The notes below the pieces were generated by a model. The model saw nothing but the letters and a program-made list of their open reading frames with translations. It did not search any database and had not been told where the DNA came from. A DNA stretch of 64,000 nt, taken from Silene conica (lineage: Eukaryota > Streptophyta > Magnoliopsida > Caryophyllales > Caryophyllaceae). Location of the stretch: the NCBI GenBank assembly GCA_029255685.2, contig CM055312.2, positions 48,270,202 through 48,334,201 on the forward strand, read 5' to 3'. How positions within the stretch are numbered: position 1 is the first letter of the stretch; every line of letters begins with the position of its first letter. Position numbers and translations under genes: made by a program. Shown one piece after another: positions 46,086-59,200 of this stretch.

Positions 46086-48570
46086 ATTACGGTTGTTGCA
46101 TGCATGATCGGATTCATGTTTTATGTTAAATCGGTTTAACATATATATATTTCGAAAATTTCGAAATATTTTGATTTATTATGATAAATCACAAAATAAT
46201 TTTGCATGTTAAAGTTTCTGTTTCTAAAATGGTTTTAGGACATAAAAATAATTTTATGGATTTTTATTGTTCATTTTTATATTTATTTGTATATTTTGTA
46301 GTTTAAATCGGTTTTAAACAACAATTAATGGGAAAAATAGCTAAAAATAGTTTCTGGCCGAGATTTTTTGATATGTTCTCACATGCATATTTAATATATT
46401 GTATATGATTTTTCGTGAGAAATGGAGTTAATATGCATGGATTATGAATTTTATGAGATAAATAGTCATAATATGAGTAAAAATGGGTATATATGGTTAT
46501 ATTTCGAATTTAGTCTTAAAAATTTCATGAGAAGTCACATGCAATATATAAAGTTCCTGTATGAATTTTCGAAATTATTGGAATTATTTTGCATGATTAA
46601 TGATTTTTATAGTAAAAATCGGATTAATAGTGACTTAAATTCGACTTTAATAGTTATAGTTGGAATTTTGCCATAAAAACTTTACACAATGTCACATGCA
46701 ATATTTACAGTATGTATGTAAGTTTTGGGAATTTATTCTCAAGTGATGCATGATTTATGATTTTAATGGTTAAAATCGGACAAATAGTGACTTATTGTGT
46801 TAAAAATAGTTAATCTTAATATTATGGCATGAAATTTTACCCATAGATGTCTTATATGATAGGAACATCAGATCTAAAAGTTAGATGTCAAAAAGTTTCT
46901 GTTTTTATGATTATTATTTTTAATGAGTTAATTAGTTAATAATCGTAATTTATGAGTCGGAAAAATAAAATTTCGAGTATGGTCTGTAATTTTTGGTCTT
47001 TTTCAGATTCTAATATGTATTTTAGGATGACTAAAAATTTATAGCAATTTATTGCAAGTTTTTATAATTTAAATTGGATTTTAAACCATAAAAACGGCTT
47101 TTATACGATTTATTTAAGAAATAAACCATAAATATTTGCATAAGACCATTTTATTAATTTCTGAATTTTCAGAAAATTACCAGAAAGTTTAAAATTTTGA
47201 ATTTTAAATTTCGAATTTTATTGACTCATTTGGCCATACTTTGTTTATTTTTCCCCGAAAATACAAGTAATTTATGAACAATAATGCAAAATCAAGTTAG
47301 ATCATGATCAAATATTAGTAGAGACTAAACATTGATTCCTAAAGTAAGTTAGGATGATTAACTTGGACATAAATGAGATTTATGTAATTTTGGATGATTT
47401 TAATAGTTAAAATCGCGCATATCCGTAAAAACCGTAAACAAATATGAGATATTTGCTCCCATAAGGCGATTTGGCATTAAAAATTGAGCATGTGCATACA
47501 TATTTTATTATTGCAATTTATTTAATATGAATGTCATATTTTGAATGTTATTTATATAATTTGGAATTATGTAATTTTTCTTAGTATGGCCTTAGTTTTA
47601 ATCAATATTACCCGTAATGTAAGGGAATATTGATTCGGTTGTAATTTATGTGATCTCGTATCACGGGTTTGTAATTTAATTTAAATTTTCAGTTTTACAA
47701 TAGAATAGTTGTATTATTTTATTGTAATTCCGGAGATCCAAAAGACGGTGCCATACGGAAAGGAGTTCCGACAAGACGGTGTTTTCTTGGATGGCGTGCC
47801 AATGAAGTTCAAGGGACCAAGGAGTTGGTTTCCGAATTTGTAATAGTTAATTAGTTTTTCTATTACTAGGAAGGCCATACTAGGATTTTATTGCTTTATT
47901 GCTTTTATTTTTTTTTGCATTTTAATATGTTTGCATGCATAGCCAAATCGCCATAAACATGCATATTAGTTTAGATCGTTAAAAACGACCGTGTCAATTA
48001 TAATTATCGAGTTCACCAATTTAATTCGCTTAAAGGAGATAGATAATAAATTGACAAGACCTCTATATTAAACAAAAACAATTGAGAATTAGCCTTACCA
48101 AATAGTAGAACCCATGAGCTTCTATTTCGTGGGGTGGTGCTAGTCCAGTGGGCAGTACGAACCCCATTACGTAGGATAAGTGGGGCGATGGGGTGGATTC
48201 AGTCCAGTGGGCGGATCGCATCCCGATGCATTTGAAATTTGGTTTGTACTCAACGGAAGTGTAGAGGACCAGTGGTCAATGTGTTCCGGGCTAAGATGAA
48301 TAAATAATGATTTGTCATCAACCAAGAGTTCTAGGGTAGAACCGGTTTATTTTAACCCACCAAACCATATTGTTGGGTCGGAGTTCCAGTGGTTCACGAT
48401 TTCGGTAGTATGGGTTTGGGTCTTGGAATCATTTATAAAATTGGATAGAGGTCATTTTATAGATGCATCAACTTAGTAAATATGTTTACAAGTTAAAAGA
48501 AAATTAAAACAATTAGCATTTAATTTCTTCATATGTTTAAAATTTTGTAGTCTTCGTATCAATATCAATC
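46086..48570 (+). other. TR-GAG2 leader (noncoding)
   Basis: AT-rich and without a credible gene. About 47730-47950 and 48050-48460 match the TR-GAG1 leader blocks, including GGAAAGGAGTTCCGAC, GGGACCAA-GGAGTTGGTTTCC and GTTTGCATGCATAGCCAAAT. This conservation stands out because the first ~1.6 kb of the two leaders is much less alike. Confidence 0.72.
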
Positions 48571-49579
48571 ATGGCTACTTCCACTACTACGAACAATTCA
48601 TGGTTACGTTCCTTCATGGATCGTTGTAAGCTAGAAAAGAATGGGGCAAACTTTGCCGATTGGGATGCCCAACTGTTGTTGGCGGCAGAGGGAGACGGTA
48701 AGACCGAATTCCTCATTGAAGAATCACCTCCTGAACCTGCAGAAAATGCCACCGCCGCAGCAAGACGACCTTATGATACTTATCAGAAGGAGTCTGCGGC
48801 AATCAAAAATGTTTTGATCTTCTCGATGGAGCCAGAACTCCAAAGGAGTGCCATAAAGATTGGCACGGCCTATGAGATCTACTCCAGGCTTGTGACAATG
48901 TTCTCAAAGGCTTCAAGAATTGTCCAATACGAGGCGGCTTCGGCCTTCTTTGATCTCAACCTTAAGGAGGGGCAAAAGGCTAGCCCACATGTGCTCAAGT
49001 TAATTGAGCATGTAGAAACCCTAAGGATGAATCAAGTGGACATTCCTAAGGAACTTGTGATTGACAGAATCCTCCACTCCTTGTCTAAGGTGAAAACTTA
49101 TGTACAATTCCGGGTGAATTTCAACATGAGAAACCAAGACATCTCTCTCGATGAATTGCACAATATGATCGTGCAAGCTGAAAGGGATATGGGCCTAAAT
49201 GTTAGTGCCCCTAAGGATGTGCTCAACATTAATGTTAAGAGCAAAGGAAAGTTCAAAAGGAAGGGTAAGGCAAAGGGGAAGCAACCTTCCAAAGGTTCAA
49301 AGAAAGTGTCTTCTGAGGCAAGCACCTCCAAATCCAAGAAGAGCCCTCATCAAGGGGCCAAATGCTTTTACTGCAATGGCAAAGGACATTGGAAGAGAAA
49401 CTGTTCCAAGTATCTCAGCGATCTCAAAGCTGGGAAGATTCTTCCAGTTGGTACGATAACTATCCCGATTTTATGTTAATCTCAACTAATGTATCACGAT
49501 ACAAGTTGTGATGTGAATGCTCTTCTTACTTGAATTAGGGCATGAAAGCAAAGATAAGGGAAAAGAGAAACAAGCTTGA
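48571..49579 (+). CDS. TR-GAG2 Gag, split by an intron
   Basis: Copia-type Gag, 306 codons after splicing. Exon 1 (48571-49450, 880 nt) encodes WLRSFMDRCKL near the start, then a copia gag region (IFSMEPELQRS, EAASAFFDL, RILHSLSKV, FNMRNQ). A Lys-rich linker precedes one CCHC knuckle (about residues 265-278) and YLSDLKAGK. Exon 2 (49539-49579) adds a Lys/Glu-rich tail ending in TGA. Unspliced, the frame stops at 49479. Exon lengths, intron phase and tail character equal those of TR-GAG1, and the two proteins agree at well over half of positions by eye. Substitutions look mostly conservative, suggesting selection on protein sequence. Expected role: particle formation and RNA packaging. Confidence 0.9.
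49451..49538 (+). other. Probable gag intron, TR-GAG2
   Basis: 88 bp, GTACGA... to ...CTTGAATTAG, phase 1, AT-rich with pyrimidines (TGCTCTTCTTACTTG) before the acceptor. It is homologous to the TR-GAG1 intron at 24043-24133. The retained intron in a retrotransposed copy means the packaged genome was unspliced. Confidence 0.77.
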
Positions 49580-52500
49580 TGGATCAAGGGAACTAAGAGT
49601 AGCTCCGCTCGGGATGATCAAGAAGCTTTGTTTTTCCGCTTATTTTGCTAATATTTCAAGTGTTGTATGAACAATTAAGACCTATGTTTTATTTCCTTGT
49701 TGGACAAGGAAAGGGGAAATACTTGAACAATATGTTGTATTTTGGATAATATAGTGACTTGGTTTTCAACCCAAGTCACTATCGGTTTATAATTATGTTC
49801 TTGTTTAGTTTAACATACACTTGCAAATCTCAAAACATAAAATAGAATTGATTATAAAATTTCAATGTATGACCATTGAAGCAAAATTGGTATAGAATAC
49901 CCAATTCAAATCAAATCAAAATCAAATTAAGTTTAGAACTCAATTAAGAGGATAAGTTGTCAACCATCCAAAACTATCTAAGCTTTAAAACGAATAATTT
50001 CTGTAATAAATCATAAGGGTACACAAACCAACATCAAAGTCATTGCTTGTGGCCTTAGTAGCTATCTTTGGTAATAAAATGGGATTATTATTACAAAGAT
50101 AGAGTGGGAGAAATTTAAAATGCCACAAATAGCAAGTGATTTTGATTAACACAATGGATATGATCTATTAGTGAATAGTAGGATTTATTGTGTTTTGGTT
50201 ATGTGAAAGATAAGAAGGAAGACTAAGTTGTGGATGGGATCTACGATTTAAGAAAATCTGGGATCTACGATTTAAGGTAGATTAGGCTGTAGATAAGATT
50301 CTACGGCTCATCATCCCAAAAGTTGTGGATAAACCCAAAGGTTGTAGATAAGATCTACAGTTTGGTAAAAATCTACGCCTTATATCCCAAGAGCAATCTA
50401 CACCTTATGGTTGTAAAAGGTAGATTAGGCTGTGGATAAGATTCTACGCCTTATCATCCCAAAAGTTGTGGATAAGCCCAAAGGTTGTAGATAAGATCTA
50501 CGGTTTGGTAAAAATCTACGCCTTATATACCAACGGCCCCGGCCCTGGAGGATACTTCAAAGATAAATTCTTGAAGTTTGTAAGGAAAAATTCTATACAT
50601 GGATAAGATCCATGATATAGTCCTCGTACAGTACAAGATAAGATAAATGTGGGGAACTGAAAGTTCCTACACACAGAAATTGTATACCATAAGAGAAGAC
50701 TCTTATAGAAACTACGGGAGGACACTCGAAGAAAAATTATTCAAAAGATTTTGCAAAGGCTCAAGAAAGGGTTCTTGGATTTAGATGGTGATCTAAATGT
50801 GCCAATGCAAATTCTAAGAACCATGAAAATTATAAGATATACATGCTGATGAATGAGATTTGTTGAGAGAAGCATAAGTTGACATATGGATGTCTGCATT
50901 TATAAGATATACATGCTAACAAATGAGATTTATTGAGAGAAGCATGGGTTGACATGTGGATGCCAACAATCTACAAAGTTAAGGGTAACTTTGTTGAAAG
51001 TAGTAAGGCAATTCATTGAGAATGAATTCAGCAAACTCAATAACCATTTTTCAAAAGGGTATTTGAAAGGGATGTGACTATTAGCACATATGGTTGAAGT
51101 CCCAACCATTTCAATTCATTAAATGTTAAGGAACATTGAATTGAGTGGGAGCTTTATGATTTACGGTTAAATGAAAAGTTCAGTGGGAGTTCTCGCTCCA
51201 GGATTTGAAGCTATTAAGTCATGGGTATGACTTCAGGATCTTCAGAATCAGGCAAGAACAAGAGTTTAGTGGGAGTAAACGTTATCTAAAACAACTCATT
51301 GCTAGTTTGGAATGAAGCATTGATACTCATGAAAGGTACACGAGTTTTTGGTTCTAGATGACATATTGATATGAATTAAATCTAATTGAACATGGGATGT
51401 TTAGTTGAGATTATAAGAGACATCTTGTTATTAGTGTTAAGGTTGTTCATGGAGATGAAGATAGTATAACCATGATGGGATCATGGAAATTTATCGAACC
51501 TTAAGTACTATTGTTTGCACGTTTAAATCACTAATGTTTCCGCCATTAGTATAATCGTGTAAAGTGGATGCGCACCGCTTGCAGGACAACCCCTTGGAGC
51601 AGGTGTTAAACCAATGATTAAACCTTGGTAAATTGTCAAAGTATTCTCCAATGAAGATGAAAGACAAATTCAAGATTTTGGAAGATAACTTAGTCGTATG
51701 GTAAAAGGTTTGCAACGACTCAAGTTGCAAGAAACCAAGCAAAGATTTGAGATAATCTTTGGCTTACATTCATTGACTATGCATCTCAATGACTTATATT
51801 TTAACTACATGGTCATCACAAGATTCTACAAAATGTGTAAGTTCATAAATTATGTAAAGGCATTACTGTGGCTGGGAGTTACACAATGCACATAATCTTA
51901 TTCGCTAGTCATAAGAATGACTTGTCTCTTTCAGAGGAAAGATCAATGTGTGGATATGATCCGCAAAGTGAACGATCGCACGAACCGTGGTAAACCTGGT
52001 TTACTCAAAATGGAGATATTTACAATTTTAAGGGATGTAAACGAGAGACCCTAAAGCTGATTGTAAATTAAATGGTGTTCAAAGGTTGACCACTTGGATG
52101 GTGTAATCCACTAATTGTTTGAGTTATTTACAACTCACGAAAGGTCAAGTAAAATTCAAATGGGATGGTAAGACCATGTTGAACCCCATTAAAGTGAATT
52201 GAATTATCATGACCTTGCCCCTAGTTGCTTAAGTGAGGTGACATCTCAATGCAACCGGATGTGTGATGCGATTGATGGCGAGTTCAATTGCCATAGAGTC
52301 ATGCGAGATGACTAATCGATCACCTAGGCATAGACATGTTAAGATACATTTGCCGGGCTAATGACCACTGATAGAGCTCTGGCGTACTCTTATTAAAAGA
52401 CTGCCTGGTCGTGGCGGGAGCATCTATCGTGTTTCACATGAGTCAGTTCTTGGACTAATGACTGTTCTCTGAGGTGGCATAGTTTTCAGATTAACTTTGA

Positions 52501-52840
52501 TTTATGTCCTAACACCTTCGTAACTGGGGTTTATAAGGACATATTTTGGGTTATGATGGACTATGGCCAGCCGGAAGGAATAAGTCGATTAGGAATTGTC
52601 CACCCCTTGTCAGGGTTGAGAAATATCTCTAGGCCACTCGAGGAGAATAATAACTAGAAATGCGTGGCCACGCTCGGAAGGTATCTATGGTAGATAACTC
52701 CGGTCAGTAGTTATAACTCCAGATCGAGATAAACCACTCTAGATTTTAATCAATTGCCGGCACGACCTGAGAGGACGCCATGCATTGAGTGGGAGATAGT
52801 AATAGGGCAAGAGAATTGGTAACACACACTTGTCTCGGAC
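49580..52840 (+). other. TR-GAG2 3' noncoding region
   Basis: No pol domains in any frame. Two local duplications occur. A unit of ~145 bp (about 50272-50416) is repeated at about 50417-50535, built on GGTAGATTAGGCTGT-GATAAG and ATCTACG words. A ~62-bp unit with AAGATATACATGCT repeats at about 50838-50960. Several GTGGGAG words occur (about 50104, 51148, 51182, 51269). About 52195-52840 is the block shared with TR-GAG1 and, more weakly, the copia element. Confidence 0.75.
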
Positions 52841-52850
52841 AAGTGGGAGA
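52841..52850 (+). other. TR-GAG2 polypurine tract
   Basis: AAGTGGGAGA, one base before the right LTR at 52852, the same tract and spacing as in TR-GAG1. Confidence 0.93.
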
Positions 52851-52851
52851 T

Positions 52852-54163
52852 TGTTGGAGGAAGTGTCCTCGACAATAGTGTGTTGACGTAATTAAAACTC
52901 ATTTAAATGAAACACAACTGGGAGTGTTACTCTTTTAAAGTCAACTGATCAACATTTATCGATAATGATTGGCTGTCTAGAGTTTGACATTATCGTCATA
53001 TGATGGTGGTGATTAGTTGATCCCTTAAGGTCATATCTTTAGGGAATTCCGTCTCAATGGAATAACTAATTGATATTGTATTGGATACAAATTGATTAAT
53101 AACTAGAAATTTTGGAGATAATTTTATATGACGAATATTTTTATAATGGGATTATAATAATAATAATAAGTCAAAGTAATAAAATTGTTTTTATTACTCG
53201 GTTTTTATTTATTCGTTTAAGAAACGATTAAATTGAGAATGAACACGGTTGATCATAAAATTACAAAGAGTTGTAATTAAATTATGACATTACATTTTTA
53301 TACAATAATAATTTCGAAATTATTAGTGTAATTGTTTAAATGTAATAAATTTGTAAATTGTGAATTTTAATGGTTAAATTGCACAATTAACAAATTGAGT
53401 CATGTGTTATGGAACATATGTAACATGTTACAAATAACACAATTGACAAAGATAAAATGGGTCCATTTATGGACCTCATTTGGACCGTGTAACATGTAGT
53501 GTGCATGTGAGTTCTTGGTGTGTGTAAGTGTATAAAGGTTGAGTGTAAGGCAAAATGAAGGTGTAAGGAATATCTTATGCATTTGTGTAAGTGTAAGAAG
53601 GCCATGCATTGGCTCTCCTTGGGAGCCTTGGCCGGCCATGATGCTTGCTCAAGCAAGCTCATGTGCTTATATATAAGGCACACCTTATTCATACAAGAAA
53701 CACTAGTTTTTGGCTAAGTGTTGTGTGCATGCTTACTCTCTCATTCTACAAAGCACTTACATACTACAACCTCATTCTCATAACTCCTTAGTTAAAAATA
53801 GTTTTTACTAAGGAAATAATTATTTCCATTACTAAATAATATTAAGGGTAATATTATTAATATTTCTAGTATACTTATACTAATTTTCTAGTAACAAAAT
53901 TAGTATTAGTTTGAGATCGGGTCCTTGATACGCATCTTTTGGAGACGATTTTTCTTAGATCGTTTAAGGGTATTTCGGTGGTTTGAAGACTCATATAATA
54001 GGTGATTATTGAGTATAAACCTTCTAAAACCAATGTAAGGACTATCTCATCTTATGATATCATCTTGCATGCATAAGATCTAATTTAAGTTTTATGACCT
54101 AAACTTAAAGAAACAAAACTCATTTTAGATTTGAGTATAAAATGTGGAACTTAGTTTCCAACA
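52852..54163 (+). repeat. TR-GAG2 3' LTR
   Basis: 1312 bp, nearly identical to 44762-46071 apart from a handful of substitutions and an extra TA near 53670. It ends TTTCCAACA, followed by the TTACT TSD. Confidence 0.95.
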
Positions 54164-54269
54164 TTACTTATATCATTGTTATATATTCACAAGACCTCAG
54201 CGAATAGTCTCTTGCTAGTTAATCATTTAAGGGGCTTGGTGAGGTAACATGCTTGAAACATAACTGTAG

Positions 54270-55454
<1,185 letters not shown>

Positions 55455-56203
55455 ATTCCTGTTGGCGAGATGACTATTTTGCTTAAGATGCTGTGAGACA
55501 TGTTTTGATTGAGTGCAGGAAAAGAGCAGTTTCTGCCAACCAGAGACAGTTTTGTTTGAATAGGAAGTAGTTTGATGTACTGCATGCATATTGTATGTAC
55601 TGGCTTTGCTGCAGTAGGTGTCATAATTTCCTTGTCTTTTTTTTATTATTGTTGCTATATCTACTACTTGTTTAGATGTTGTAAATGACTAATTTTCTTG
55701 TCTTATTTATTTAATACTTAAATTTCACCAAAAAAAGTTTGATCTTTTAATTAATTTACATGTAATATTTAATTAATTTACATGTAATATTGTTTATGTT
55801 GTACCTCAATGGCTGAAATGGGCGACAAATTGTTTAGTTTATAATTCATTGCAACATAAAAAAAAATGTTGCAATAGATTATAAACCTGATGCATTTACG
55901 AGTCACATAAATTTAAAAAGTGTTGCAAGGCAAAAAAGTAAATGTTAATATAATTAGGAAATAGTGTTGCATTCATATATTTTAAGTGTTGCATCTGAAA
56001 AGTGTTGCATTTTCACAATGAATGCAACACAAGTGAAAAGTGTTGCGTTTTATGCAAAAATGTTGCATGTAATGTTGCTTTAGGCTAATGCAACAGGACT
56101 TTAAGCAACATATTTAAAAGTGTTGTTTAAACCTTATAGCAACATTTTTATGGGTATAAGCAACATTTTAAAGCCGTTGCAATAGGTTCACTTTGTAGTA
56201 GTG
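55455..56203. other. CACTA-2 right interior and subterminal region
   Basis: 55455-55700 reads like the 3' untranslated flank of the captured gene, with a T-rich tract and no frame. A short direct duplication containing AATTAATTTACATGTAATAT lies at about 55750-55790. From about 55850 the TTGCAAC-type subterminal repeats begin and run to the inverted end. Confidence 0.7.
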
Positions 56204-59200
56204 CGTTACCGGTATGATATAAACCAATTTCGGCTGAAAATTTGATAACCGTGTAAAAGTGATTTATATTTGTTTATAGGGTCTAGAATCGAATAAGATA
56301 TCTCATGATGCAATTTCGGACACCTGGTACAAAAACTGGCTGTAAAATAAAAATGGCCGCTCCGACCACCCGAAACAGCTCGAACTGTAGGATATATAAT
56401 ACACGTGTTTTAGGCCTCTGAACTCCTGAAACAAAAATTACCGAAAATCGCACGGATGGTTAATCGAGTCAGATAAAGCGGGCACAAAAATTTGTAAAAA
56501 CATCAGAAGATATTTGACGTTACCGGTATGCTATAAACCAATTTCGACCGAAATTCGGATAACCGTGTAAAAGTGATTTATCGTTGTTTATAGGTTCTAG
56601 AATCGAATAAGATATCTCATGATTCAATTTCGGACACATGGTAGAAAAACAGGCTGAAATTAAAAATGGTCGCTCCGACCACCTGAAACGGCTCGAATTG
56701 AAGGGTATATAATATACGTTCTTTAGGCCTCTGAGCTCCCGAAACAAAAATTATGGAAAATTGCAAGAATGGTTAATCAAGTCAGATTAAAGCGGGCACA
56801 AAAATTGGCAAAAACATCAGAAGACATTTGACGTTACCGGTATGCTATAAACCAATTTCGGCCGAAAATCGGATAACCGTGTAAAAGTGTTTTATTGTTG
56901 TTTATAGGGTCTAGAATCGAATAAGATATCTCATGATGCAATTTCGAACACGTGTTAGAAAAACACGCTAAAAAATAACAATGGCCGCTCCGACCACCCG
57001 AAACAGCTTGAATTGAAGGATATATAATACATGTTTTTTAGGCCTCTGAACTCCTGAAACAAAAATTACCGAAAATCGCACGGATGGTTAATCGAGTCAG
57101 ATAAAGCGGGCACTAAAATTTTTGAAAACATTAGAAGACATTTGACGTTACCGGTATGCTATAAACCAATTTCGGCCGAAATTCGGATAACTGTGTAAAA
57201 GTGATTTATCGTTGTTTATAGGTTCTAGAATCGAATAAGATATCTCATGATGCAATTTCGGTCACGTGGTAGAAAAACAAGCTGAAAAATAAAAATGGCC
57301 GCTCTGACCACCCGAAAAAGCTCTAATTGAAGGATATATAATACACGTTTTTTAGTCCTCTGAACTCCTGAAACAAAAATTACCGAAAATCGCACGGATG
57401 GTTATTCGAGTCAGATGAAGCGGGCAAAAAATCAAAAACATCAGAAGACATTTGACGTTACCGGTATGCTATAAACCAATTTCGGCCGAAAATCAGATAA
57501 CCGTGAAAATGTGATTTATAGTTGTTTATAGGGTCTAGAATCGAATAAGATATCTCATGATGCAATTTCGGACACGTGGTAGAAAAACAGGCTGAAATAA
57601 AAAATGGTCTCTCCGACCACCTTAAACGGCTCGAATTGAAACGTATATAATATACGTTATTTAGGCCTCTGAGCTCCCGAAACAAAAATTATCGAAAATT
57701 GCAAGAATGGTTAATGAATTCAGATAAAGCGGGCACAAAAATTGGCAAAAACATCAGAAGACATTTGACGTTATCGGTATGATAAACCAATTTCTGCCGA
57801 AAATCGGATAACCGTATAAAAGTGATTTATTTTTGTTTATAGGTTCTACAATCGAATAAGATCTCATGATGCGATTTCGGACACGTGTTAGAAAAACACG
57901 CTGAAAAATAACAATGGCCGCTCCGACCACCTGAAACAGCTCGAATTGAAAGATATATAATACATGTTTTTTAGGCCTCTGAGCTCCCGAAACGAAAATT
58001 ATCGAAAATTGCACGTATGGTTAATCGAGTCAGATAAAGCGGGCACAAAAATTTGTAAAAACATCAAAAGACATTTGACGTTACCGGTATGCTATAAACC
58101 AATTTCGGCCGAAAATCGGATAACCATGTAAAAGTTATTTATAATTGTTTACAAGGTTTAGAATCAACTAAGATACCTCATGATGCGGTTTTGGACACGT
58201 TGTAGAAAAACAAGCTGAAAAATAAAAATGGCCGCTCCTACCACCCGAAAAACCTCTAATTGAAGGATATATAATACACGTTTTTTAGGCCTCTGAACTC
58301 CTGAAACAAAAATTACCGAAAATCGCACTGATGGTTAATCGAGTCAGATAAAGCGGGCACAAAATTTTTAAAAAACACCAGAAGAAATTTGACGTTACCG
58401 GTATGCTATAAACCAATTTCGACTGAAAATCTGATAACCGTGTAAAAGTGATTTATAGTTGTTTATAGGGTCTAGAATCGAATAAGATATCTCATGAAGC
58501 AATTTCGGACACCTGGTACAAAAACTGGCTGTAAAATAAAAATGGCCGCTCCGACCACCCGAAACAGCTCGAACTGTAGGATATATAATACACGTTTTTT
58601 AGGCCTCTGAACTCCTGAAACAAAAATTACCGAAAATCGCACGGATGGTTAATCGAGTCAGATAAAGCGGGCACAAAAATTTGTAAAAACATCAGAAGAT
58701 ATTTGACGTTACCGGTACGCTATAAACCAATTTCGACCGAAATTCGGATAACCGTGTAAAAGTGATTTATCGTTGTTTATAGGTTCTAGAATTGAATAAG
58801 ATATCTCATGATTCAATTTCGGACACATGGTAGAAAAACAGGCTGAAATTAAAAATGGTCGCTCCGACCACCTGAAACGGCTCGAATTGAAGGCTATATA
58901 ATATACGTTTTTTAGGCCTCTGAGCTCCCGAAACAAAAATTATGGAAAATTGCAAGAATGGTTAATCAAGTCAGATTAAAGCGGGCACAAAAATTGGCAA
59001 AAACATCAGAAGACATTTGACGTTACCGGTATGCTATAAACCAATTTCGGCCGAAAATCGGATAACCGTGTAAAAGTGTTTTATTGTTGTTTATAGGGTC
59101 TAGAATCGAATAAGATATCTCATGATGCAATTTCGAACACGTGTTAGAAAAACACGCTAAAAAATAACAATGGCCGCTCCGACCACCCGAAACAGCTTGA

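Larger units (their letters stand above)
44762..54163 (+). mobile_element. Gag-only LTR retrotransposon TR-GAG2, young
   Basis: 9402 bp, flanked by TTACT at 44757-44761 and 54164-54168 inside CACTA-2. The LTRs are 1310 and 1312 bp (44762-46071 and 52852-54163) with only about seven differences seen, so it moved recently. It has an initiator tRNA-Met PBS, a 2.5-kb leader, a single split gag gene, a 3.3-kb noncoding 3' region and a PPT. No pol domain is present. Recent transposition without pol implies that enzymes came from another element. Confidence 0.94.

Noticed and set aside
50600-51900. Degenerate pol remnants in the TR-GAG2 3' region
   Set aside because: I looked for the YVDD, ADAS and integrase DDE motifs in all frames and saw none. 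GTGGGAG words look like extra PPT-like tracts, not coding relics.
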